Origin: JALHTG01 sp964528315
GTDB lineage: Archaea > Thermoproteota > Bathyarchaeia > 40CM-2-53-6 > JALHTG01
Direction: 5' to 3'
Assembly: GCA_964528315.1 (NCBI GenBank)
Contig: CAZGRO010000013.1
Coordinates: 1-18,266, forward strand
DNA length: 18,266 nt
The position numbers and the translations under genes are program-made. Below, one piece after another: positions 1-7,183 of this stretch. The notes under the pieces were generated by a model. The model was given only the letters and a program-made list of their open reading frames with translations. It did not search any database and had not been told where the DNA came from. Numbering within the stretch: position 1 is the first letter of the stretch; each line of letters begins with the position of its first letter.

Positions 1-2972
1 CTCAGGTTGAACAGTCGATCAGGCTTGGGTACTGGATGGATTGGGATGATCCGAATCTACTCCGAAAGCTTGCCGATGCCCTTGATGAACCGACAAAGAC
101 CATGTCTATCGAGGGAAAGAAAGGCCTCCTAGCCGAAACCGCAGAGCAACTGATCGGACGCCTAGGAATGCCCGAGATTGGAGGGTCATATTTCACCCTA
201 TCCAACGAGAACAACTACACGATCTGGAGCGCACTGAAAAAGTGCCATGATAAAGGATGGATATACGAAGGGACCGATGTGCTGCCTTGGTGTCCCAGAT
301 GCTCCACCGCTATTTCCGAGCATGAGATAGCCACAGAAGGCTACAGACAACTCACTCATGATGCGCTTACAATCAGGTTCCCGCTAAAAGGCCGGACAAA
401 AGAGTCTCTATTAGTGTGGACAACTACGCCTTGGACTTTGTCCTCGAATGTCGCCGCCGCAGTCCACCCAGACCTCTTGTACGTGAAACTGCGTCAAAAT
501 GACGAGATCTTCTATCTCGCTAAGGCCACTGTCCAAAGAACCATCCCAGCCAACTATGAAGTCTTGGAAGAAATGTTGGGTCGGGAACTTGAAGGCTGGG
601 CCTATGAAGGCCCATTCGACGAACTTGAGAAGGAGAAGACCTCTGGAGCTGTTGACGCACACAAGGTCATTCTCTGGGACCAAGTAAGCGAAACCGAGGG
701 CACCGGCATAGTTCACATTGCTCCAGGCTGTGGCAAAGAGGACCTCGAATTGGGCACGAAATACGGCCTTCCTACAGTAGCTCCTCTTGACGAGTTCGGA
801 ACCTTCTCAGACGGATTTGGATGGCTGAGTGGTATGCACGTGTACGACACGGCTGAACCAGTAATAAGAGACTTGGAGAAGAAAGGCCTGCTTCTCCAAG
901 TAGAGAGGTATGAACATCGCTACCCGGTATGCTGGCGATGCGCCAGCGAACTCGTATTCAGACTTGTCGATGAATGGTTCATCTCGATGGGCAAGAAATT
1001 CGAGAAGCCTTTGGAAGAACTAACGCCAGAAGAGAAACAACGAAATCTGCGATATCAGATAATGGACGTCACGAAACAAGTCAGGTGGATACCTGCCTAC
1101 GGCCTGGAACAGGAACTGGACTGGCTAGGCAACATGCATGACTGGATGATCTCCAAGAAACGGTACTGGGGGTTAGCTCTCCCAATCTGGAAATGCTCAA
1201 AATGCGAGGCTTTTGATGTAATAGGCAGCGAAGAAGAACTGGGGAAGCGATCTATCGACGGAATGAAGGAGTTCGAAGGACATTCGCCACACAGGCCTTG
1301 GATTGACCACGTGAAAATCGCATGTCCAAAATGCAGGGCACCCATGTCCAGGATACAGGATGTAGGAAATCCTTGGCTTGATGCAGGAATCGTTGCTTAC
1401 TCAAGCCTTGGCTACCGCTATGATCGGAAATACTGGGAAAAATGGTTCCCGGCACACTTCATATGCGAGTCACTCCCCGGCCAATTCCGAAACTGGTTCT
1501 ATTCCATGTTAGCAATGAGCACAATCATGGAACAGCGAACGCCCTTTCTGACATGCTTCGGGCATGGCACAGTGCTCGCTGAAGACGGTAGGGAGATGCA
1601 CAAATCATGGGGAACAGCCATATGGTTCGATGAGGCTGTTGAGAAAATCGGCGCTGACGCGATGCGCTGGATATACTGCTCAACCCGCCCTGATTCCGAC
1701 CTGCTTTTCGGATACACGAAGGGGGAAGAAGTAAAGAAGAGATTCCTGATTCCACTATGGAACGTCTACAGCTTCTTTACCACATACGCAAGACTAGACG
1801 GATGGACACCCGGCAAGCCAGAAGCTCAGCGCACAGCAATAGATGAATGGCTTCTCTCAAAACTGCAGATACTCAACACCGAAGTCACCAACTGTCTCAA
1901 TGACTATGACCCGACGGGAGCAGCCACTGCGCTCGAGTCCTTCGTCGACCAGCTGTCGACATGGTACGTTAGACGCTCCAGAAGAAGATTCTGGAAGAGC
2001 ACATCTGACGCAGACAAAGAAGCAGGATACCAGACCCTGCACATCTGCCTAACAAATCTACTGAAACTCTTAGCACCATTCATTCCTTTTGTCACCGAGG
2101 CGATGTACCAAAATCTGGTCCGAAATGTCGAACCCAAAGCTCCAGAAAGTGTCCACCATTGCGATTGGCCAAGCGCGGACAGGACAATCATCAACGAGAA
2201 ACTTGTAAGAGACATGGATCTCGTCATCAGGGTCTGCAGTCTAGGCAGAGCTGCCAGAGGAAAATGCGGTGCAAAGCTGAGACAACCCCTCTCAACAGCG
2301 AAAATAGTTGCCAACTCAGAGATTATCGCAAGTGTTCGCAGCCTTTCAGAACTTATCAGAGAAGAGCTGAATGTCAAGGAACTGCAATTCACAAGCGACA
2401 GAAACGAGCTTACTTTGCAGATTCCAGAACTCATCCCTGAGGTGGCTGGAGCAAGACATGGCAAACTACTCCAAAGGCTACGCGAATCACTCTCTAAGAT
2501 GGATCCGAAGCCAATTGCTTCAGCCCTAAAGAAAGGAACAGAAATAGAGGTCTTGGTTGATGGTCGTGGCATATCAATAAAGCCGGATGAACTAAAGATA
2601 CGAACTGAACCCAAAGATGAATGGGCAGTCGTAGAAGAAGACGACATAGCTGTCGGTGTTAAGAAGACAATTCCAGCGGAGTTGGCTCTGGAAGGACTAG
2701 CCAGAGACATTGTCAGAAGAATACAGGATCAACGAAAGAAGGCAGGCTTCAACATCGATGATAGGATCTTCATCTACTATCAAGGAGGACAGGAAAATCT
2801 TCATGCATTCTCAACCTTTCAAGAATATATCGCGGCAGAGACCTTGGCAGTCCAGATGAAAAACGAACTACCGCCCAAGCCTGCGTATGTAGCTGAATAC
2901 AAACTCGCCAACGAGAAGCTAATAGTGGGCATAACAAGAGTTCCCAAGCCCTCGTCGGAACAGGGCAGGTGA
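1..2972 (+). CDS. ileS: Isoleucyl-tRNA synthetase, 5'-truncated by window edge
   Basis: Class I aminoacyl-tRNA synthetase charging tRNA-Ile in the cytoplasm. The frame is open from base 3, and residues before the first ATG (QSIRLGYWMDW) are typical IleRS, so the start and the HIGH motif lie upstream. Visible in order: a zinc knuckle CPRC near base 291; the CP1 editing domain with LLVWTTTPWTL (about 402-435) and GTGIVHIAPGCGKEDLELG (about 700-756); a CWRC pair near 930; a second Cys cluster (CSKC near 1195, CPKC near 1325); the KMSKS-equivalent EMHKSWG at 1593-1613; and an alpha-helical anticodon-binding and C-terminal region. The KMSKS loop is unusual: the first Lys is Glu and the catalytic second Lys is kept. 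I recall the same MHKSWG form, with the preceding PGQFRNWFYS block, from a subgroup of bacterial and archaeal IleRS, so it is probably functional. The NAD kinase gene follows after 26 bases on the same strand, suggesting cotranscription. Confidence 0.95.
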   Translation, partial: QVEQSIRLGYWMDWDDPNLLRKLADALDEPTKTMSIEGKKGLLAETAEQLIGRLGMPEIGGSYFTLSNENNYTIWSALKKCHDKGWIYEGTDVLPWCPRCSTAISEHEIATEGYRQLTHDALTIRFPLKGRTKESLLVWTTTPWTLSSNVAAAVHPDLLYVKLRQNDEIFYLAKATVQRTIPANYEVLEEMLGRELEGWAYEGPFDELEKEKTSGAVDAHKVILWDQVSETEGTGIVHIAPGCGKEDLELGTKYGLPTVAPLDEFGTFSDGFGWLSGMHVYDTAEPVIRDLEKKGLLLQVERYEHRYPVCWRCASELVFRLVDEWFISMGKKFEKPLEELTPEEKQRNLRYQIMDVTKQVRWIPAYGLEQELDWLGNMHDWMISKKRYWGLALPIWKCSKCEAFDVIGSEEELGKRSIDGMKEFEGHSPHRPWIDHVKIACPKCRAPMSRIQDVGNPWLDAGIVAYSSLGYRYDRKYWEKWFPAHFICESLPGQFRNWFYSMLAMSTIMEQRTPFLTCFGHGTVLAEDGREMHKSWGTAIWFDEAVEKIGADAMRWIYCSTRPDSDLLFGYTKGEEVKKRFLIPLWNVYSFFTTYARLDGWTPGKPEAQRTAIDEWLLSKLQILNTEVTNCLNDYDPTGAATALESFVDQLSTWYVRRSRRRFWKSTSDADKEAGYQTLHICLTNLLKLLAPFIPFVTEAMYQNLVRNVEPKAPESVHHCDWPSADRTIINEKLVRDMDLVIRVCSLGRAARGKCGAKLRQPLSTAKIVANSEIIASVRSLSELIREELNVKELQFTSDRNELTLQIPELIPEVAGARHGKLLQRLRESLSKMDPKPIASALKKGTEIEVLVDGRGISIKPDELKIRTEPKDEWAVVEEDDIAVGVKKTIPAELALEGLARDIVRRIQDQRKKAGFNIDDRIFIYYQGGQENLHAFSTFQEYIAAETLAVQMKNELPPKPAYVAEYKLANEKLIVGITRVPKPSSEQGR

Positions 2973-2998
2973 CGTAGCCTCCACGAAGTAGAGCCTAT

Positions 2999-4139
2999 AT
3001 GTCAACAAGGAAACTTGGCCTCATTGTCAATCCGATCGCCGGACTAGAGGCAAACCATCAGCCTGTCAAGCGGCAAGGTCGGACTGAAAGGAACAGACGG
3101 AACCGAAACCGTAGAAGAAGCCCTAAGAAGAGGCGCTAATCCAATCGCTCCTGACAGGGCAATTGAAGCACTGAAAGAACTTCAATCGCATCGAAAACTG
3201 ATCGATATCTACACATGTTCTGGAGAAATGGGAGAAGAGGAGACCCAAGCCGCAGGCTTCACTCCAATAGTCGTTGCCAGCACCCCCCATAAGACTACTC
3301 CGGAACACACGAAAATGGCAGCAAGAATTCTCGTTGAGAAGCGTGTTGACCTGTTGCTCTTCGCGGGAGGCGACGGAACTGCGAGAGACATCCTAGACGC
3401 GATCGACAGCAAGATCCCGGTACTAGGAATACCCGCAGGGGTGAAGATGCACAGCTCTGTCTTCGCAACAAACCCGTCCAATGCAGCTAGAATCGCGATC
3501 GGCTATCTCAGCGGAGACCTCTCTGTCGAGAAAGGAGAAGTCATGGATGTTGATGAAAAAGAGTTCAAGGCAGGGCGCTTGTCAGCGAAGCTGTATGGAT
3601 ACATGACCGTTCCCTACGAACCCACATTCATACAATCCGTCAAAACGGCCACTGTCCATACGGAAACCGAAGACGAAGAACAGCTGGCAATCGCGAAATA
3701 CGTCAAAGAGGAAATGAAAGAAGCCGAGCTATACATTCTTGGCCCGGGAACCACCGTGAAAGCAATCGCGGACACACTTGGCATAGAGAAGACACTGTTA
3801 GGGGTCGATGTAGTACGCAGCGGACATCTTGTAGCTCAAGATGTTGATGAACAAAAACTGCTTGAACTAGTTCAAGGTCAGAGAGCAAACATAATTGTGA
3901 CGCCAATAGGAGGACAGGCATATGTCTTTGGCCGAGGAAACCAGCAGATCAGTCACAAGGTCATAGAACAAGTAGGAAAGGACAACATCATCATTGTTGC
4001 CACACGAAACAAACTACAGAAACTCTCTCCGAAGAGACTGTTGATCGACACTGGCGACAAAGGTCTTGATCAACAGTTGCGAGGCTACATCAGAGTAATC
4101 ACGGACTATCATGAAGAAACTGTCATGAAAGTAGAATGA
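2999..4139 (+). CDS. ATP-NAD kinase (COG3199-type), frameshifted near the 5' end
   Basis: NAD kinase of the archaeal ATP-NAD kinase family, which phosphorylates NAD to NADP. The ATG at 2999 begins MSTRKLGLIVNPIAG, the family's usual N-terminus, but this frame then runs into unrelated basic residues. The family continuation (SGKVGLKGTDG, then APDRA) appears from 3069 in a frame shifted by one base, and stays open to 4139. Removing the 22 bases 3047-3068 gives an uninterrupted match to the family pattern NPIAGxxGKVGLKGTDG. The catalytic GGDGT motif is at about 3367-3381, followed by a typical VLGIPAGVKMHS segment. If the shift is real, translation could only restart at ATG 3228, giving 303 residues without the N-terminal strand. 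A sequencing or assembly error, a true pseudogene, or a recent mutation all remain possible. The stop codon directly abuts the convergent gcvH stop. The family call is firm; intactness is not. Confidence 0.8.
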
Positions 4140-4547
4140 CTATTTGACTTGAGTTCTTAGGAAATCTGCGTACGCCCTTGCGTTGAGCAGAGCCTTGAGC
4201 TCAGCCTCAAGATTGGTTGATTTGATGACAACTATCCAACCGTCTCCATAGGGTTGCTGATTCACGAGCTCCGGAGTGTCTGCCAACTTCATATTAGTCT
4301 CCCGTACCTCACCAGATATCGGAGCGAATACGTCGGCCACAGCCTTCACGGATTCAACCGAGCCCAATGTTTGAGATTGGCTCACTTTGGCCCCAACTTT
4401 CGGTAGATCTACAAAGACTATTTCATGAAGCGATTTCTGAGCATAGTCTGTCACGCCGATTCGACAGACATCTCCTTCTACCTTTACCCATTCATGTTCC
4501 TTGGTGTAGTAGAGTCCTTCAGGGACTTCGTAATCATTCGCTTTCAA
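4140..4547 (-). CDS. gcvH: Glycine cleavage system H protein
   Basis: Lipoyl carrier of the glycine cleavage system; it shuttles the aminomethyl group from the P protein (glycine decarboxylase) to GcvT and is reoxidised by the L protein. It has 135 residues, close to the usual family length. The N-terminus reads PEGLYYTKEHEWV, and the lipoylated lysine is K68 in SVESVKAVADVFAP, flanked by the family's usual residues. The start is TTG at 4545-4547; no in-frame ATG lies before the first conserved block, and no strong Shine-Dalgarno site is seen. It follows gcvT on the same strand after about 70 bases, and an AT-rich box in that gap could provide a separate promoter. No gcvP, lpd or lipoate gene is in the window, so the rest of the complex must be encoded elsewhere. 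Its stop codon touches that of the convergent NAD kinase gene. Confidence 0.96.
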   Translation of the reverse strand: MKANDYEVPEGLYYTKEHEWVKVEGDVCRIGVTDYAQKSLHEIVFVDLPKVGAKVSQSQTLGSVESVKAVADVFAPISGEVRETNMKLADTPELVNQQPYGDGWIVVIKSTNLEAELKALLNARAYADFLRTQVK

Positions 4548-4579
4548 GGATCTTCCCTGTGTATCGAGTTCTCAAGTAC

Positions 4580-4587
4580 TATATATT
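4580..4587 (-). promoter_or_regulatory. Possible TATA box for gcvH
   Basis: Read on the minus strand this is AATATATA, the most AT-rich spot between gcvT and gcvH. Its centre lies about 36 bases from the gcvH TTG, which would leave a leader of roughly 10 bases. It could allow H protein to be made in excess of GcvT. This is inferred from position and composition only. Confidence 0.35.
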
Positions 4588-4619
4588 GGTGATTCAATGT
4601 CAACAGATGTCCTATTGTT

Positions 4620-5750
4620 CTACCTCTGTGTTCTTTGCCAGCCGTATTTTGATGCGTCATAGAAAGGAAATCCAGTGATCTCTGCTCGGAGGTTCCTGTT
4701 ACGAACTCTTATTGTGAGACTCTCGCCGATCTTCGAGTATTCTTTCGGAACATATCCCATTGCTATGCCGCGGTTTATCGTAGGTGAGAAGGTTCCACTC
4801 GTCACACTTCCTATGACCTCGGAATCCTTCAGTATCTCACATTTCTCTCTGGGTATCCCCGGTTCCAAGGTTTTGAGCCCCACCCTCACTTTCTTCGCTC
4901 CTTCAGCCTTTTCCTTTGCCAAAACATCTCGCCCCAGAAACTCTGGCTTGGTCAGCTTGACAACGAAACCCAGCCTAGCCTGGATCGGTGTTATTGATTC
5001 ATCTATGTCATTGCCATAGAGGCACATTCCTGCTTCGAGTCGCAAAACGTCACGAGCGCCCAAGCCACAGGGCTGTATGTCGTATTTTCTGCCTCTATCA
5101 AGTATCGTGTTCCAGACTGTTACTGCTTTGGCCGGTTGTTCTATAGGAGCATCCATGGTGAATATCTCGAAGCCATCCTCTCCTGTGTATCCTGTCCTAG
5201 TTGCTATTGCGTTGATCTTGTCCGAGTGAATCTGTTTACCGCCGAACCTAGGGATCTGAGAAAGATCTTCTTCACAAACCTCCCTGAGGACGACTCCGGC
5301 GTTCGGTCCTTGAACCGCGAACATGGAAACCTGATCAGAAATCTGCCGGATCTCAACATCGAATCGTTTGGCATTCTTGTTCTGCCATGCGAGATCTTTC
5401 TCTCGGTTTCCTGCGTTGAAAACCATCAGATATTGGCTCTCGGCTATTCTGCAGACAACAATATCGTCAACGATTCCTCCATTCTCGTTGCACATGACCG
5501 AGTAGTGTCCTCGACCCACCTCCAATGCAGATACATCATTCGTAGTGACGTAATCAAGAAAGTGAGATGCATCCTTTCCGGAAATCAGACATCGGCCCAT
5601 GTGGGAAACATCGAAGATTCCGACGCTATCCCTTACCGCTTTGCACTCAGGCACAATTCCTTTGTACCATATTGGCATTTCAAATCCTGCAAAGTCCACC
5701 ATCTGACCGTTCTTGATGTGAAAGTCATATAGCTGAGTCCTGAGAGGCAT
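4620..5750 (-). CDS. gcvT: Aminomethyltransferase, glycine cleavage T protein
   Basis: Tetrahydrofolate-dependent aminomethyltransferase that releases ammonia and forms methylene-THF (or the archaeal pterin equivalent) from the H-protein-bound intermediate. It has 376 residues, normal for GcvT. Visible family blocks are FAGFEMPIWY near residue 20, VGIFDVSHMG near 43-52, the folate-site acidic pair D95/D96 in GGIVDDIVV, RTGYTGEDGFEIF in the middle, and the C-terminal barrel beginning around VRVGLKTLEPG. I chose the ATG at 5750 rather than the TTG at 5756: GGTGA at 5757-5761 sits six bases before the ATG but directly against the TTG. The gene is upstream of gcvH on the same strand and begins 65 bases after the end of the zinc-ribbon gene. 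Its leader holds a dyad that overlaps the ribosome site. Confidence 0.96.
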   Translation of the reverse strand: MPLRTQLYDFHIKNGQMVDFAGFEMPIWYKGIVPECKAVRDSVGIFDVSHMGRCLISGKDASHFLDYVTTNDVSALEVGRGHYSVMCNENGGIVDDIVVCRIAESQYLMVFNAGNREKDLAWQNKNAKRFDVEIRQISDQVSMFAVQGPNAGVVLREVCEEDLSQIPRFGGKQIHSDKINAIATRTGYTGEDGFEIFTMDAPIEQPAKAVTVWNTILDRGRKYDIQPCGLGARDVLRLEAGMCLYGNDIDESITPIQARLGFVVKLTKPEFLGRDVLAKEKAEGAKKVRVGLKTLEPGIPREKCEILKDSEVIGSVTSGTFSPTINRGIAMGYVPKEYSKIGESLTIRVRNRNLRAEITGFPFYDASKYGWQRTQR

Positions 5751-5756
5751 TTTCAA

Positions 5757-5776
5757 TCACCAGTGGCGATCACTGG
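5757..5776 (-). promoter_or_regulatory. Hairpin overlapping the gcvT ribosome-binding site
   Basis: The inverted repeat CCAGTG-N5-CACTGG occupies 5760-5776. On the gcvT transcript its 3' arm ends in the GG of the GGTGA ribosome site (5757-5761), so folding would partly hide the site. It could equally be a protein-binding dyad in DNA. No glycine-riboswitch aptamer is recognisable nearby. Confidence 0.4.
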
Positions 5777-5806
5777 ATCTTCTAACGATACCTGTCGAGC
5801 TGATAA

Positions 5807-5813
5807 GGTTAAG
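5807..5813 (-). promoter_or_regulatory. Possible TATA-like element for gcvT
   Basis: The minus-strand reading CTTAACC lies just beyond the stop of the upstream zinc-ribbon gene. With the usual spacing of about 25 bases it would start a transcript near 5784, with a leader of about 34 bases carrying the hairpin and ribosome site of gcvT. The match to an archaeal TATA box is weak. Confidence 0.25.
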
Positions 5814-5815
5814 TC

Positions 5816-6001
5816 CTATCGCTTTTGGTTCTTCATCTGTTCGACAGGAATTATCTTAATTGTGTCCGGGTCAAAGCTAAGTTTTCGCCCGCATTTAGGG
5901 CATACTCCGCCATTCCTCTGAACGATCTCAAGAGGAGACTCGAGTTCGAAACCGTCGTAAAGAGAAGCGTTGCAGCTTGTGCACAAGATCTTCTGGGGCA
6001 T
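5816..6001 (-). CDS. Small zinc-ribbon protein of unknown function
   Basis: A 61-residue protein with two Cys pairs, C7-x2-C10 (CTSC) and C34-x2-C37 (CPKC), spaced as in a zinc ribbon or rubredoxin-like knuckle. The middle reads SPLEIVQRNGG and the C-terminus is short and charged. I recall similar short archaeal proteins of the form MP-x-K-x-LCxxC...CPKCGRKLSF, but know no assigned function. I chose the ATG at 6001 because the cysteine block follows directly and a GGAAAGG purine run precedes it; an in-frame TTG at 6013 would add four residues. A TATA-like TTAAAATA lies at 6043-6050. It sits upstream of gcvT on the same strand, but the 65-base gap and a possible internal promoter leave cotranscription open. 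A nucleic-acid-binding or transcription-related role is possible but not shown. Confidence 0.75.
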   Translation of the reverse strand: MPQKILCTSCNASLYDGFELESPLEIVQRNGGVCPKCGRKLSFDPDTIKIIPVEQMKNQKR

Positions 6002-6042
6002 GCCTTTCCACAACTTTGTGCGCTATACCGAACGGCCCAATC

Positions 6043-6050
6043 TATTTTAA
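6043..6050 (-). promoter_or_regulatory. TATA box for the zinc-ribbon gene
   Basis: The minus-strand reading is TTAAAATA, preceded by a purine-rich GAAGG stretch that could serve as BRE. Its centre is about 46 bases from the ATG at 6001, predicting a leader of around 20 bases. It is one of the better TATA matches in the window. Confidence 0.5.
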
Positions 6051-6117
6051 CCTTCTTTCCGACATCGACAACCGTTGGGTATGGCTCGGCCTGAATGTAA
6101 CAACGAGGGTATTTCGG

Positions 6118-6128
6118 ATATGCTTAAG
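6118..6128 (+). promoter_or_regulatory. Possible TATA-like element for the OSTC-like gene
   Basis: The sequence ATATGCTTAAG lies about 50 bases before the ATG at 6173, which fits a transcript start near 6150 and a short leader. It shares the divergent intergenic region with the zinc-ribbon promoter. Confidence 0.35.
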
Positions 6129-6172
6129 TCTACCCTATCCCAAGTGTTTGGGCGCACGGTGTTGACCACCAC

Positions 6173-6622
6173 ATGCTGAAAAGAAGAGCTGGCAAGATGT
6201 CGTGGAGAGCAAAGAGGTTCTTCGTGAATCTTGGTTACAGGTTTCGTGCGATCGGAATCCCACACCCAAGAGCAATGAAACCGTCCACGACTCTGCTTGT
6301 TTTCGCGATGATGTTTTTCGTCGTGTTCATCCTGTCAGGTGGAATCTTCGACATCTTGGAGAAACCTCTAGCCTTGATGCCGCGAGGTTCCGGGTGGACG
6401 TTTGTCTACAGAGGAAGTCTTAACGTCCAGACATTGAACGAAAGTGTACTGGCAGGCATACTGTATTTCATAGGAGTGCTAGGATTCTACCTACTCCTTA
6501 GAAGTACTCGACAGGTCTACAATCCCAGACAAGCTTACCTTACACTGATTCTGGGGCTCATGGTCACGCTTATTGCAGTCTACTACTCTACCTCGTTCTT
6601 GGCATCGAAGATAGGTTACTAG
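6173..6622 (+). CDS. Three-helix membrane protein resembling OSTC / OST3-OST6
   Basis: A 149-residue membrane protein with a basic N-terminal stretch (residues 1-35) and three hydrophobic segments at about 40-59, 91-110 and 121-140. The block ILSGGIFDILEKP after helix 1, the LNESVLAGILYFIGVLGFYLL block of helix 2 and the order of segments closely resemble, from memory, human OSTC/DC2 (TGGIIYDVIVEPP, then YIMEGLASSFLFTMGGLGF) and the membrane part of OST3/OST6. Those are accessory subunits of the oligosaccharyltransferase that N-glycosylates proteins. An archaeal accessory subunit for AglB/STT3 in the cytoplasmic membrane is therefore a reasonable inference; no AglB gene is in the window. The ATG at 6173 is used; an in-frame ATG at 6197 is an alternative. 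It is monocistronic and converges on carS with eight bases between stops. Confidence 0.7.
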   Translation: MLKRRAGKMSWRAKRFFVNLGYRFRAIGIPHPRAMKPSTTLLVFAMMFFVVFILSGGIFDILEKPLALMPRGSGWTFVYRGSLNVQTLNESVLAGILYFIGVLGFYLLLRSTRQVYNPRQAYLTLILGLMVTLIAVYYSTSFLASKIGY

Positions 6623-6630
6623 TCTGCGTT

Positions 6631-7128
6631 CTACCAAAAATGGTCCTTCATTCCCAGAAGATAGGCTACCACATTTGCGGTTAGATGGATGGCGGGAGTG
6701 ACTGCTAATATCAGAAAGATTGCTGCTTGACTCAGTTTGTGGAATGGATACATGAGAAGAATACCGCCGAAGACGAAGTCAAGTTGATCCAGCAGAGGAA
6801 GAGGGTATCCTGGAGGAAGCTTCAGCCGTCTTTTGACGAAGGCCCCAGCCAGATCCCCCAGCAAGGCTCCCACCGAAACCAAGATGGAGGGAAATAGAAA
6901 TTCAAGTGAAACCAAGAATCCTATCGGAATTGAGACAAGAAGACCAGCGACAAGGCCGCTGACAAAGCCTCGGATGGTCTTGTGTGATCCAAACACCCTT
7001 TCGCCATCAATAAACCGCCTTTCATGATCTATTGGAGCTCCTCCACCAAAAATTGCCGGAACAGAGTTGGCGGCATATGCTGGGAAGATGAACAGCAGAG
7101 CTGAGATCACATCAGGCAGATCGATCAC
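6631..7128 (-). CDS. carS: CDP-archaeol synthase (CarS)
   Basis: CTP:2,3-bis-O-geranylgeranylglycerol-1-phosphate cytidylyltransferase, the membrane enzyme that activates the archaeal diether core lipid before polar head-group attachment. It has 165 residues, the normal family length. Family features seen include FPAYAANSVPAIFGGGAPID near the N-terminus, FIDGERVFGSHKTIRG next, GDLAGAFVKRRLKLPPG in the middle and PLLDQLDFVFGG after it, with several hydrophobic helices between. The start is GTG at 7126-7128; the frame is closed by a TGA about ten codons upstream, and no ATG intervenes. The strong GGAGG about 20 bases upstream is too far to serve this GTG. It follows radB on the same strand after 55 bases, so the two may be cotranscribed. 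It is a clear sign that the organism is an archaeon. Confidence 0.95.
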   Translation of the reverse strand: MIDLPDVISALLFIFPAYAANSVPAIFGGGAPIDHERRFIDGERVFGSHKTIRGFVSGLVAGLLVSIPIGFLVSLEFLFPSILVSVGALLGDLAGAFVKRRLKLPPGYPLPLLDQLDFVFGGILLMYPFHKLSQAAIFLILAVTPAIHLTANVVAYLLGMKDHFW

Positions 7129-7183
7129 TATTTCCAGCGGGTCGCACTTCCTCCATCATATCCGGCGCTTAACATACACAGAT

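Noticed and set aside
1904..2710. A 268-codon open frame on the minus strand inside ileS
   Set aside because: It lies wholly antisense to the conserved IleRS C-terminal half, is Ser/Arg-rich with low-complexity runs, and shows no domain.
3047..3068. The 22-base insert in the NAD kinase gene as a small intron
   Set aside because: Far too short, and no bulge-helix-bulge or other splice structure can be drawn around it.
5136..5732. A 198-codon plus-strand frame opposite gcvT
   Set aside because: Antisense shadow of a clearly conserved GcvT; no ribosome site or recognisable motif.
5757..5815. Glycine riboswitch before gcvT
   Set aside because: Only about 60 bases are available and none of the conserved aptamer elements are seen; just a simple hairpin is present.
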